Of a stretch of DNA of 54,633 bases, positions 26,913 to 35,872 are shown in pieces. Source of the stretch: Actinoplanes sp. TBRC 11911. Its GTDB lineage: Bacteria; Actinomycetota; Actinomycetes; Mycobacteriales; Micromonosporaceae. The number at the start of each line of letters is the position of its first letter. Positions within the stretch are counted from its first letter, which is position 1. A program made the position numbers and the translations under genes. The DNA lies in contig NZ_JABBNC010000051.1 in NCBI RefSeq assembly GCF_012933445.1, positions 1-54,633 on the forward strand, read 5' to 3'. The notes beneath the pieces were generated by a model, which was not told the DNA's origin, did no database searches, and saw only the letters and a program-made list of their open reading frames with translations.

Positions 26913-28238
26913 ATGACGAACGATCGCAAACCCGCCCGCCACGTGGAGATCCTGCTCGTCGCGGCGCTGATCGCGCTCGCCGTCGCGGCGCGCTGGGCCG
27001 GCTGGCGGGAGCAGACCGGCGACATGAACATCTTCATGCACTGGTATCACACGCTGAGCGGGGCGGGCCGGCTCCGGGGTCTCGGCACCGAGATCGGCAA
27101 CTACAACGCGCCGTTCATGTACCTGATGTCCGTCGTCGGTTTCCTGCCCGGGCCGCTGATTCTGAAGATCAAGGCGGTCTTCGTCGTCGCCGACGTCGTC
27201 CTCGCGTTCTTCACCTATCGGATCGCCGCGTTGCACCGGCCGTCCGGCCGGGTCCCGATCGCCGCGGCGCTGGTCGTGGTGCTGCTGCCGACGGTCGTGC
27301 TGAACGCCTCGTTCCTCGGGCAGATCGACGCGATGTGGGCGGCCCCGGCGCTCGGCGGCGTCTATTACCTGCTGCGCGGGAAACCCTGGTGGGGGGTCGC
27401 GCTCTGCGGTGTCTCGCTGGCGATCAAGCCACAGGGCATCTTCATCTTCCCGCTGCTGCTGCTGCTCGCGCTGGCCGGCCGGATTCCCTGGCGTACGCTG
27501 CTGGCGGCCCCCGTGGCGTACGTGCTGCTCGATGTTCCGGCCTTGATCCTGGGGCGCGATCCGATCGAGCTGTTCACCGTCTACGGGCTGGGCCGGCAGG
27601 GCCGCATCGTGGAACGGCTGACGTACGACGCGCCGTCGGTCTGGGCCTTCATTCCCGCCGTGCGCCGGCTGGACGCGCTGCGCACGGTCGGCACGATCCT
27701 GGCGGTCGCGGTGATCATCGGGGTGATCTACGTGCTGATCGTCCGGATGCTGGAGCTCACCCGGGAACGCATCGTCACCGTCGCCGCCCTGTTCGCGATC
27801 CTGGTGCCGTTCCTGCTGCCCGGCATGCACGAGCGCTACTTCTTCCTGGCCGACGTGATGACCGTGGTGCTGGCGGTCTACCGGCCGCGGCTCTGGTTCG
27901 TGCCGGTGCTGGTGCAGGCGTCGTCGCTGCTGTCCTACCTGCCGTACCTGTTCGGCACCACGTCGCAGCGGATGCCGCCGGCGATCCTGGCCGCGATGAT
28001 GCTCGCCGCGCTGATGACCGTGGGGTACGTGCTGTTCCGGGACGCGTTCAGTCCACTCGCAGCGACGCCAGCGTCTCGTCCAGCTCGTCCGGTTTCACCA
28101 GAACGTCCCGTGCCTTGGAACCCTCCGAGGGCCCGACGATCCCCCGCGTCTCCATCAGGTCCATCAGACGACCCGCCTTGGCGAAACCGACCCGAAGTTT
28201 CCGCTGCAGCATCGACGTCGAGCCGAACTGAGAGCTGA
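26913..28238 (+). CDS. Polytopic GT-C type glycosyltransferase (Gpi18-like)
   Basis: 441 residues from ATG 26913 (AGGGG 7 nt upstream); GTG 26880 is an alternative. About ten membrane helices; luminal loop with MNIFMHWYHTL, GNYNAPFMY, FLGQIDAMWAAPAL, and the late FLLPGMHERYFF motif typical of Gpi18/PMT-like mannosyltransferases, which use a polyprenyl-phosphate sugar donor. The last 64 residues after FRDAFSPL lie opposite the 3' end of ftsK and are Pro/Ser-rich; they look like a readthrough of the complementary strand, so the original stop may have been lost. Convergent with ftsK, 191 bp overlap. Confidence 0.8.
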   Translation: MTNDRKPARHVEILLVAALIALAVAARWAGWREQTGDMNIFMHWYHTLSGAGRLRGLGTEIGNYNAPFMYLMSVVGFLPGPLILKIKAVFVVADVVLAFFTYRIAALHRPSGRVPIAAALVVVLLPTVVLNASFLGQIDAMWAAPALGGVYYLLRGKPWWGVALCGVSLAIKPQGIFIFPLLLLLALAGRIPWRTLLAAPVAYVLLDVPALILGRDPIELFTVYGLGRQGRIVERLTYDAPSVWAFIPAVRRLDALRTVGTILAVAVIIGVIYVLIVRMLELTRERIVTVAALFAILVPFLLPGMHERYFFLADVMTVVLAVYRPRLWFVPVLVQASSLLSYLPYLFGTTSQRMPPAILAAMMLAALMTVGYVLFRDAFSPLAATPASRPARPVSPERPVPWNPPRARRSPASPSGPSDDPPWRNRPEVSAAASTSSRTES

Positions 28239-30576
28239 CCACCAGCTCGATCGCCTGGATCAGGACGTCCAGGTCGTCGCCGATCTCCTCGTCGATCTGC
28301 TTCTTCTTGTCCGGCGGCGGCGTCGTCACGTCCTCGCGGAACTCCGGCTCACGCTGGTCGCGGCAGAACTTGACGACGTCGGCGATCTCTTTCTCGTCGA
28401 CCCACGCGCCCTGGATCCGGGTCGGCTTCGACGCGCCCATCGGCAGGAACAGCCCGTCGCCGCGGCCCAGCAGCTTTTCCGCGCCCGGCTGGTCCAGGAT
28501 GACCCGGCTGTCGGCCAGCGAGGACGTGGCGAACGCCAGCCGGGACGGCACGTTCGCCTTGATCAGGCCGGTGACCACGTCGACCGACGGGCGCTGGGTG
28601 GCCAGCACCAGGTGGATGCCGGCGGCCCGGGCCAGCTGGGTGATCCGGACGACCGAGTCCTCCACGTCGCGCGGCGCGACCATCATCAGGTCGGCCAGCT
28701 CGTCGACGATCACCAGCAGGTACGGGTACGGCTTCAGCTCGCGCTCGCTGCCCGGCGGCGTGGTGATCTCGCCGTTGCGGACCTTGCGGTTGAAGTCGTC
28801 GATGTGCCGGACCCCGTTGGCCGCCAGGTCGTCGTAGCGCATGTCCATCTCGCGCACGACCCACTCGAGCGCGTCCGCGGCCTTCTTCGGGTTCGTCACG
28901 ATCGGCGTGACGAGATGCGGGATTCCCTCGTACGCCGTGAGCTCCACCCGCTTCGGGTCGACGAGCAGCAGACGCACCTCGTCCGGGGTGGATCGTGTGA
29001 GAATCGACACCAGCAGCGAGTTGAGGCAGGAGCTCTTGCCCGCACCGGTGGCACCCGCGATCAGGATGTGCGGCATCTTCGCGAGGTTGGCCGTCACGAA
29101 GCCGCCCTCGATGTCCTTGCCCAGCGCGACCAGCATCGGATGGTGATCGCCGGTGGCCGCGCGCGAGCGCAGCACGTCGCCGAGCGACACGTTCTCCGGA
29201 TCCGTGTTCGGGATCTCCACGCCGACCGCGCTCTTGCCCGGGATCGGGCTCAGGATGCGCACGTCGGGCGACTTCACCGAGTACGCGATGTTGCGGGACA
29301 GCTGGGTGATCCGCTCGACCTTGACGCCCGGCCCGACCTCGACCTCGTAGCGGGTGACCGTCGGGCCGCGGGTGAAGCCGGTGACCACCGCGTCGACGTT
29401 GAACTGCTCGAAGACGCCGGTGAGCGCGTTCATGATCTCGTCGTTGGCGCGGCTGCGCGCCTTCGCCGGGGAGCCCTTGCCCAGCAGCGTGGGTGGCGGC
29501 AGCCGGTAGTCGCCGGCCACCGCGCTGATCTCGAGCTGCTCGGCCCGGGTGGGCGGCTCGGGCGAATGCTCCGGCGGTTCGGGCGGCTTGCGGCGGCTGC
29601 CCGGCACCTTCGGCACCACGACGGTGTCGTGCAGGATCAGGTCGTCCTCGTCGACGGCCGGCGCTTGTTCGCCGTCCGCGTCCGGGCCGAAGCCGATGTC
29701 GGCGAGCGAGCCCTGGCGGCGCCGCGACGGCCGGCGGCGCTTCGCCGGCGCCTCTTCGCCCTCGACCGCCGCCTCCGGTGCCGGCTGCGGGGGTGTCTTC
29801 GTCGAACGGCCCAGCATGACGTCGACCAGCAGCAGCACCCGCTCGGGGATCTTGGCGATCGGGGTGGCGGTGATCACCAGGAAGCCGAACACGAACAGCA
29901 GCACCAGCAACGGCACCGCGACCCAGGCCGTGACCGCTCGTTCGAGCAGCTCGCCGACCCCGTAGCCGAGCAGGCCACCGGCCTTGGTCAGCGCGAGGTT
30001 GTCGGTCGGGCGGCGGCTGACGTGCAGCAGCGACGCCGTGGCGACGACCAGCGCGGTCCAGCCCACCAGGCTGCGGCCGCGATGCTCCGGATCGGCCGGC
30101 TTACGCATCAGCCGGATCGCGCTGTAGAGCAGCAGCAACGGCAGGAACACCGCGAGCCCGCCGAAGAACAGGCGCACCGAGTCGGCCAGCCAGGTGCCGA
30201 CCGGGCCCGCGCTGCCCGCCCAGACGGCGACCGCGATCAGGATGGACAGACCGAGAAGCAGCAGGCCGGCGCCGTCGCGGCGATGCTCGGGATCGATGTC
30301 GCGGGCGGTGGCCGCCTGCCGGCCGACGCCGCGGGCGGCCCAGCCGACGCTGTGCGCCAGCCCCATCCAGAGGGCGCCGACGCCGCGGCCGACGCCGGAC
30401 GCGAGGGCCGCGCCGACGCTGGGCCGGCTGCGGGCCGCGGACCGGCGGGCGGCCGGACGGGCCGATGACTTGCGCGGAGCGGGGCGACGGGCCGGTTGGC
30501 GGGCACGGTTGTTCGCGGCGCCGCGCGAAGTGGACGCGCTTCGGCCCCGGCTCGCCGGAGAGGTGCGGCCCGCCAT
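28048..30576 (-). CDS. ftsK: DNA translocase FtsK/SpoIIIE
   Basis: 842 residues from ATG 30576 (MAGRTSPASRG); the frame extends to ATG 30630 but those 18 residues are not typical. Arg/Ala-rich N-terminus, four membrane helices (about 110-230), acidic linker, then FtsK motor: GATGAGKSSCLNSLLVSIL Walker A (about 510-530), LLVIVDELADLMM Walker B, ATQRPSVDVVTGLIKANVPSRL, and a C-terminal winged-helix gamma domain (SSQFGSTSMLQRKLRVGFAKAGRLMDLMETRGIVGPSEGSKARDVLV) that reads KOPS. Pumps chromosome ends through the closing septum. Confidence 0.95.
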   Translation of the reverse strand: MAGRTSPASRGRSASTSRGAANNRARQPARRPAPRKSSARPAARRSAARSRPSVGAALASGVGRGVGALWMGLAHSVGWAARGVGRQAATARDIDPEHRRDGAGLLLLGLSILIAVAVWAGSAGPVGTWLADSVRLFFGGLAVFLPLLLLYSAIRLMRKPADPEHRGRSLVGWTALVVATASLLHVSRRPTDNLALTKAGGLLGYGVGELLERAVTAWVAVPLLVLLFVFGFLVITATPIAKIPERVLLLVDVMLGRSTKTPPQPAPEAAVEGEEAPAKRRRPSRRRQGSLADIGFGPDADGEQAPAVDEDDLILHDTVVVPKVPGSRRKPPEPPEHSPEPPTRAEQLEISAVAGDYRLPPPTLLGKGSPAKARSRANDEIMNALTGVFEQFNVDAVVTGFTRGPTVTRYEVEVGPGVKVERITQLSRNIAYSVKSPDVRILSPIPGKSAVGVEIPNTDPENVSLGDVLRSRAATGDHHPMLVALGKDIEGGFVTANLAKMPHILIAGATGAGKSSCLNSLLVSILTRSTPDEVRLLLVDPKRVELTAYEGIPHLVTPIVTNPKKAADALEWVVREMDMRYDDLAANGVRHIDDFNRKVRNGEITTPPGSERELKPYPYLLVIVDELADLMMVAPRDVEDSVVRITQLARAAGIHLVLATQRPSVDVVTGLIKANVPSRLAFATSSLADSRVILDQPGAEKLLGRGDGLFLPMGASKPTRIQGAWVDEKEIADVVKFCRDQREPEFREDVTTPPPDKKKQIDEEIGDDLDVLIQAIELVVSSQFGSTSMLQRKLRVGFAKAGRLMDLMETRGIVGPSEGSKARDVLVKPDELDETLASLRVD

Positions 30577-30661
30577 GGTCACCACCGTAGCCCGCGGACG
30601 CTCAGGGAACTGGTAGGCGCACCGTGACATGGTTTCACTTTGGGCTGCCTAGTATCGATCA

Positions 30662-31078
30662 GTGCAGTCGTTGACCAACGAGATGATCACGTCCGCGCTC
30701 GACGAGCGCGGCTTCAATTACTTCGTGGATGCCGATGGCGACGTCGCCGGCAATTTCCAAGGGAACCTGATCTATTTCTTCCGGATCGGTGATCAGAAGG
30801 AAATGATCCAGATCCGGGCGATGGTCCAGCACGTGTTCGGCATGGAGGACGTGCTCCGGCTGTATGAGTTCTGTAACTCGTGGAACCACGACCGCCTCTG
30901 GCCCAAGGCGTACGTGCACATCGGCGACGACGGCACGGTGTCCGTGATCGGCGAGGTGGTGGCCGACTGGGAGAAGGGCGTCACGCCCGAGCAGCTCGAT
31001 CAGGTGGTGATCTGCGGGATCGCGACGGGCTGCCAGCTGGCCGACGCCGTCGGCGCCCTGCGGGAAGACTCGATCTGA
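30662..31078 (+). CDS. YbjN domain protein
   Basis: 138 residues, GTG 30662. Matches the YbjN family: LTNEMITSALDERGFNYFVDADGDVAG, FRIGDQKEMIQIRAMVQ, EFCNSWNHDRLWPKAYV, ending QLADAVGALREDSI. Small type III-secretion-chaperone fold; role unclear, linked to stress and motility in enterobacteria. Divergent from ftsK; ends at a strong terminator. Confidence 0.88.
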   Translation: MQSLTNEMITSALDERGFNYFVDADGDVAGNFQGNLIYFFRIGDQKEMIQIRAMVQHVFGMEDVLRLYEFCNSWNHDRLWPKAYVHIGDDGTVSVIGEVVADWEKGVTPEQLDQVVICGIATGCQLADAVGALREDSI

Positions 31079-31084
31079 GAGGTA

Positions 31085-31125
31085 ATCCAGCGCCGGGTCC
31101 GGGCAGGTCGGACCCGGCGCTGGAT
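31085..31125. terminator. Bidirectional terminator
   Basis: Perfect 17-bp stem (31085-31101 with 31109-31125) and 7-nt loop, 6 nt past the ybjN stop and 6 nt from the convergent protease stop. One of the longest perfect stems here. Confidence 0.9.
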
Positions 31126-31131
31126 CGCTTG

Positions 31132-32625
31132 CTACGGGGTGGTGAACCCCATGGTGTAATCGCCGGAGCCGGAGGAGGCGACGACGACGTAGCGGTAGGT
31201 GCCGGAGCGGCCGGTGAAGGTCAGCTCGTCGCCTTTGGATCGGGCCACGGTGCGGAACCCGTTGCGGGTGAGCCGCTGCAGGACGAGGTCGAAGTCGGCG
31301 CCGTCCGGGCCGCGCAGGCAGGCGGTCTGGGTGCCGGCGCCGGCCCGGAACGCGCCGCCGTTCGGCTGGACCTGGCCGACGCCCGAGCGCGGCAGCGAGC
31401 CGTCGCGCTGCACGGCCTGGTCCGCGCACGCGGCCGTCGACTCGGCCGGCGGCGGCGCCGACGCGCTGTCAGCCTCGGTCGTCACCAGCGTCAGGTCGTT
31501 CGCCGCGAGGATCTCGTTGACCGGCTGGAAGAATGTCTCGCCGCCGGCGGTGCAGTCGCCCGAGCCGCCGGAGGTCACGCCCTGGGCCTGGTCACCGGCG
31601 AGCCACGGGCCGCCGGAGTCGCCGCCCTCGGCGCAGACGTCGGTACGGGTGAGCCCGGTCACCGCGCCCTCCGGGTAGACGACGGTCTGGTTCTTGGCCA
31701 GGATCGTCCCGCAGTGCGTGCCGGTGGTGGAACCGGACCGGCAGACCGCCGCGCCGACCGGGGCCTCGGTGCTGCCGGCCACCGGGAGCTCGTCGCCCGC
31801 GAAGTCGTTGACCACCGGCCGCGGCGTCCAGTCGCCGTTGACCTCGACGACGCCCATGTCCGCGTCGCCGGGGAAGACGGACGCGCGTACGGTGCCCTGC
31901 GCCTGTTGGTTGAATCCGGCGGTCTGGTCACCGGCCGCACCACAGTGGCCGGCCGTCACGAAGCCACCCTCCACCGAGAAGCCGATCGAGCAGCGGGCGG
32001 TGCCGCCGTCCACCGCGATGAAGTACGGGTCGGCGCCGCGCACGTCGAACAGCGGCTTCGGCGTGGCCGAGCTGGTCACCACGTGCAGCGCGTCGCCGGG
32101 CAGACCCGACTTGCGGGCCCACTTCGCGGCCGCGGCGGTCTTGCCGGGCTTCGCGACCACGACGAGCTTGTTGCTGGGTACGTCCACATACCACCCGGTG
32201 AGGCCGGTCGCCGACGTCGCCGCGTCCAGTTTCTCCTTGGCCGTGTCGAGCGTCTGCTCGCTGCGCTTGACCAGGACGGCCTCGGCGCCGGCCTTCTGCA
32301 CCGCGCTGGCGGCGTCCGCGCCGGTCACCGCGATCTTCAAGGTGTGCCCGTCGGACGCCAGCCAGGCGCCACCGAAGTCGCCGCCGGTCTGCGCGCGCAT
32401 TTGGGCCGAGACGCCGCTCGCCCACCGCGACCGCTGCAGCCGGGCCTGCGCCTGGCCGGCGGACAGGCCCATGTCCCGCTGCATGGCACGGATCTCCGGG
32501 GACTCGTCACCCCCGGACCGGCTCGGGGCCGGCGTGGTCCCGGCCATCGAGGGCAGCGTGAACGCCACCGCCGCTCCGACCGCCGTCACGACCACCGCGG
32601 CCACGGCGATCCGTCTGCGCTGCAT
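31132..32625 (-). CDS. Secreted streptogrisin-type serine protease (S1)
   Basis: 497 residues, ATG 32625 with GGGGAG 9 nt upstream. Signal/anchor segment (RRRIAVAAVVVTAVGAAVAF), a prodomain of alpha-lytic protease type (about 40-205), then the chymotrypsin-fold protease: TAGHCG (His), PGDADMGVV (Asp), GGDSGGPW (Ser), giving a complete triad. Cys pairs (CSIG/HCG, CRSG/HCG) suit a secreted enzyme. After about 370 comes a Pro/Ala linker and a C-terminal beta domain (PPC-like, FDLVLQRLTRNGFRTVARSKG). Prodomain probably folds and then is removed by self-cleavage. Confidence 0.93.
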   Translation of the reverse strand: MQRRRIAVAAVVVTAVGAAVAFTLPSMAGTTPAPSRSGGDESPEIRAMQRDMGLSAGQAQARLQRSRWASGVSAQMRAQTGGDFGGAWLASDGHTLKIAVTGADAASAVQKAGAEAVLVKRSEQTLDTAKEKLDAATSATGLTGWYVDVPSNKLVVVAKPGKTAAAAKWARKSGLPGDALHVVTSSATPKPLFDVRGADPYFIAVDGGTARCSIGFSVEGGFVTAGHCGAAGDQTAGFNQQAQGTVRASVFPGDADMGVVEVNGDWTPRPVVNDFAGDELPVAGSTEAPVGAAVCRSGSTTGTHCGTILAKNQTVVYPEGAVTGLTRTDVCAEGGDSGGPWLAGDQAQGVTSGGSGDCTAGGETFFQPVNEILAANDLTLVTTEADSASAPPPAESTAACADQAVQRDGSLPRSGVGQVQPNGGAFRAGAGTQTACLRGPDGADFDLVLQRLTRNGFRTVARSKGDELTFTGRSGTYRYVVVASSGSGDYTMGFTTP

Positions 32626-32646
32626 CGAGAAACTCCCCTCGCCACG

Positions 32647-32666
32647 GGCGCCGTGGGGGCGGCGCC
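32647..32666 (-). terminator. Hairpin after the RNase J gene
   Basis: GGCGCCG-TGGGGG-CGGCGCC, 7-bp stem, about 40 nt past the rnj stop and upstream of the protease start. Confidence 0.4.
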
Positions 32667-32705
32667 GTGCCCAGAGGTACGGAGGGGAGTCTCGGAAGGT
32701 TCAGC

Positions 32706-34394
32706 TCAGACTTCGACGACGGTCGGTACGATCATCGGCCGGCGTCGATACGCGTCGTTCACCCAGCGGCCGACCGTCCGGCGTACGACCTGTTGTAGCT
32801 GGTGGGTGTCGGTGATGCCGTCTTCCGCGGACCGGTGCAGCGCCGCGGTCAGCAACGGGATCACCGGGCTGAACGCCTCCGGGTCCTCGGAGAAGCCCTT
32901 CGCCGAGACGCTGGGCTCGCCCACCACCTTGCCGGTGACCGAGTCGATCACCACGGTGGCCGCGATGAAGCCGCCGTCGCCGAGGATGCGCCGCTCGGTG
33001 AGCAGCGACTCGCTGACGTCGCCGACCGCGAGGCCGTCCACGTAGACGTACCTGTTCTCCACTCGCCCGACGTGCCGCGCGTGGCCCTCGACCAGGTCGA
33101 CGACGTCGCCGTCCTCGCAGAGCACCACCCGGTCGGCGGCGACCCCGGACTCGATGCCGAGCTGGGCGTGCGCGCGCAGGTGCCGCCACTCGCCGTGCAC
33201 CGGCATCAGGTTGCTGGGCCGCACGATGTTGAGCAGGAAGAGCAGCTCACCGGCCGGGGCGTGGCCGGAGACGTGCACCTTCGCCGTCTCTTTGTGCACG
33301 ACCGTGGCGCCGGCCCGGGACAGCATGTTGATGACCCGGTAGACCGAGGTCTCGTTGCCCGGGACCAGCGAGCTGGCCAGCACGACGGTGTCGCCCGGCT
33401 CGATGGTGATGTGCCGGTGGTCACCGGTGGACATCCGGCCCAGCGCGCTCATCGGCTCGCCCTGTGACCCGGTCGACATGAAGACGATCTCGTCGGCCGG
33501 CCGGTTCGTGGCCTCGTCGACGCTGATCAGCAGCCCCTCGGGGATGTGCAGCAGCCCGAGGTCGCGGGCGATGCCCATGTTGCGCACCATGGACCGGCCG
33601 ATCAGCGCGACCTTGCGGTCGTACTCCCAGGCCGCGTCCATCACCTGCTGGACCCGGTGCACGTGGGAGGCGAAGCTGGCCACGATGATGCGGCCGCGGG
33701 CCTTGCCGAAGATGGCGCTGAGCACCGGGCCGATGTCGCGCTCGGAGGAGACGAAGCCGGGCACCTCGGCGTTTGTCGAGTCGGCGAGCAGCAGGTCGAC
33801 ACCCTCGGCGCCGAGCCGCGCGAAGCCGGCCAGGTCGGTGATCCGGCCGTCCAGCGGCACCTGGTCCATCTTGAAGTCGCCGGTGTGCAGCAGCAGGCCG
33901 GCCGGGGTGCGCACGGCCACCGCCAGCGCGTCCGGGATGGAGTGGTTGACCGCGAAGAACTCGCAGTCGAACGGGCCCAGGCGTTCGCTGTGCCCTTCCT
34001 TCACGGTCAATGTGTACGGGTCGAGGCGGCGCTCGGCCAGCTTCGCCTCCACCAGGGCGAGCGTGAACTCGGACCCGACCAGCGGAATGTCCGCCTTGTG
34101 AGCGAGCAGGTACGGCACCGCGCCGATGTGGTCCTCGTGACCGTGCGTGAGGACGATGGCCTGGATGTCGTCGAGACGGTCCAGGATCGGCGTGAAGTCG
34201 GGCAGGATCAGATCCACGCCCGGCTGCTCGACGTCGGGGAAGAGCACCCCGCAGTCGATCACGAGCAGTTTGCCGTCGTACTCCAGAACGGTCATGTTGC
34301 GGCCGATGGCGCCGAGGCCACCTAGAGGGATGACGCGCAGGGCGCCTTCCGGCAGCGGCGGCGGCGGAGGGAGATCTGCGTGCGCTTGGCTCAT
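32706..34394 (-). CDS. rnj: Ribonuclease J
   Basis: 562 residues, ATG 34394. Metallo-beta-lactamase/beta-CASP: HGHEDHIG (about 80-87), VNHSIPDA, LLHTGDFKMD, DSTNAEVPG, beta-CASP motifs to SGHAPAGELL and VHGEWRHL, then the C-terminal domain. Processes and degrades RNA from 5' ends and internally. 22 bp downstream of dapA; final gene of ycaQ-DUF2752-dapA-rnj. Confidence 0.96.
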   Translation of the reverse strand: MSQAHADLPPPPPLPEGALRVIPLGGLGAIGRNMTVLEYDGKLLVIDCGVLFPDVEQPGVDLILPDFTPILDRLDDIQAIVLTHGHEDHIGAVPYLLAHKADIPLVGSEFTLALVEAKLAERRLDPYTLTVKEGHSERLGPFDCEFFAVNHSIPDALAVAVRTPAGLLLHTGDFKMDQVPLDGRITDLAGFARLGAEGVDLLLADSTNAEVPGFVSSERDIGPVLSAIFGKARGRIIVASFASHVHRVQQVMDAAWEYDRKVALIGRSMVRNMGIARDLGLLHIPEGLLISVDEATNRPADEIVFMSTGSQGEPMSALGRMSTGDHRHITIEPGDTVVLASSLVPGNETSVYRVINMLSRAGATVVHKETAKVHVSGHAPAGELLFLLNIVRPSNLMPVHGEWRHLRAHAQLGIESGVAADRVVLCEDGDVVDLVEGHARHVGRVENRYVYVDGLAVGDVSESLLTERRILGDGGFIAATVVIDSVTGKVVGEPSVSAKGFSEDPEAFSPVIPLLTAALHRSAEDGITDTHQLQQVVRRTVGRWVNDAYRRRPMIVPTVVEV

Positions 34395-34416
34395 TCGCGT
34401 CTTTCTTGTCTAACGT

Positions 34417-35310
34417 TCAGATGCTGATGCCGGCCGCGGCCGCGTCCTGGCGCAATTGATCCAGCTCCGCACCGCTCGCCTCGACGAGCGGCGGGCGCAC
34501 CGGGCCCGCGGGCAAGCCCTGAGCGCTCAGACCAGCCTTCACCAGCATCGTCCCCGGCACCCGGAAAATCCCGGTGAACAGCGGCATCGCCCGGCGATGA
34601 GCGGCCAGCGCGGCGGCGTTGTCGCCGCGCTCGTACGCCTCGATCATCTCCTTGGCGATCCGGCCGGTGAAATGCGTCGACGTACCGACCACGCCGACCC
34701 CGCCGATCGCGAGCAGCGGCAGCGTGGTGGCGTCGTCGCCGGAGTAATAGGCGAGGTCGGTGCGGGCCAGCACCCAGGAGCTGGCGGTCAGGTCGCCCTT
34801 GGCGTCCTTGACCGCGACGACCCGCGGGTGCTCGGCGATGCGGACCATGGTCTCGGTGGCGATCGGTGTCCCGGTGCGGTGCGGAATGTCATAGACGACC
34901 ACCGGCAGGCCGGAGGCCTCGGCCACCGAGAGGAAGTGCCGGGCGACACCCTCCTGCGGCGGCTTGTTGTAATACGGCGTCACGACCAGCAGGCCGTGCG
35001 CGCCCGCCTTCTCGGCGGACTGCGCCAGCTCGATCGTGTGGGCGGTGTTGTTGGTGCCCACCCCGGCGATGACCCGGGCGCGGTCGCCGACCGCGTCCAC
35101 CACCGCGCGGAGCAGCCGTTCCTTCTCGGCGTCCGTGGTGGTGGGGGACTCGCCGGTGGTGCCGCTGATCACGAGCGCGTCGTTGAGCTGCTCGTCCACG
35201 AGGTAGGTGGCGAGTCTGGCCGCGCCCTCGACGTCGAGGGCGCCGTCCGGGGCGAACGGGGTGACCATCGCGGTCAGCAGCCGTCCGAAGGGTCGCGGGT
35301 CGTGCGTCAT
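34417..35310 (-). CDS. dapA: 4-hydroxy-tetrahydrodipicolinate synthase
   Basis: 297 residues, ATG 35310; the frame is open far upstream through DUF2752, but the family begins near TAMVTPF. GTTGESPTTT (substrate loop, about 49-58), VTPYYNKPPQEG (Tyr), VYDIPHRTGTP, VVAVKDAKGD with the Schiff-base Lys. Condenses pyruvate and aspartate semialdehyde on the way to DAP and lysine. dapB is 8.6 kb away, separated by the sugar cassette. Confidence 0.96.
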   Translation of the reverse strand: MTHDPRPFGRLLTAMVTPFAPDGALDVEGAARLATYLVDEQLNDALVISGTTGESPTTTDAEKERLLRAVVDAVGDRARVIAGVGTNNTAHTIELAQSAEKAGAHGLLVVTPYYNKPPQEGVARHFLSVAEASGLPVVVYDIPHRTGTPIATETMVRIAEHPRVVAVKDAKGDLTASSWVLARTDLAYYSGDDATTLPLLAIGGVGVVGTSTHFTGRIAKEMIEAYERGDNAAALAAHRRAMPLFTGIFRVPGTMLVKAGLSAQGLPAGPVRPPLVEASGAELDQLRQDAAAAGISI

Positions 35311-35336
35311 ACCCCACAACCTATCGGACCGCCCGC

Positions 35337-35867
35337 TCAGACGTAGAGCGCGGTGAACGGGGCCCAGGGCAGGTTGCGCGCGACGCTCCAGACGCCCCAG
35401 ACCGCGACGAAGGCGATCATCACGCGCGGACTGATCGACAGCTGCGGGAGCTTGGTGTGGAAGACCCGGTTGAGCGCCCAGGCCACGTACATGTACAGCA
35501 GGAACGGCACCGCGAACGTGAAGATCGCGTGGTGCCGGGCCGCCTCCGGGATGTTGCCGTGCAGCAGGAACCAGGCGGCGCGGGTGCCGCCGCAGCCGGG
35601 GCAGACGAAGCCGGTGGTGAGCTTGAGCAGGCAGGTGGGCGGATCGCCGGCGCCCGCGTCGGCCGGGTGGGTGGCCAGCGTGTAACCCACCGCGCCGCCC
35701 ATGCAGGCCAGTAACGCGAGCGGGGCGGCCCACATCGGGGAGCGGGCCCAGACGCGTTCCGCAGTGCGGGTCAGGATGTCCGGCTTGGGCTGGTAATAGG
35801 CCAGCCACTCGGGCGGCACCGGCGGGCCCTGCACCGGCTGGTCGGCCAGCCACGGAAAGCCGCTCAT
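35337..35867 (-). CDS. DUF2752 membrane protein
   Basis: 176 residues, ATG 35867. Three membrane helices (PLALLACMGGAVGYTLA; HAIFTFAVPFLLYMYVAWAL; VMIAFVAVWGVWSVARNL) and the family's LTTGFVCPGCGGTRAAWFLL motif between the first two. The CPGCG cysteines suggest a metal or redox site. Function unknown. Wedged between ycaQ and dapA with 5 and 26 bp spacing. Confidence 0.85.
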   Translation of the reverse strand: MSGFPWLADQPVQGPPVPPEWLAYYQPKPDILTRTAERVWARSPMWAAPLALLACMGGAVGYTLATHPADAGAGDPPTCLLKLTTGFVCPGCGGTRAAWFLLHGNIPEAARHHAIFTFAVPFLLYMYVAWALNRVFHTKLPQLSISPRVMIAFVAVWGVWSVARNLPWAPFTALYV

Positions 35868-35872
35868 GGTCG

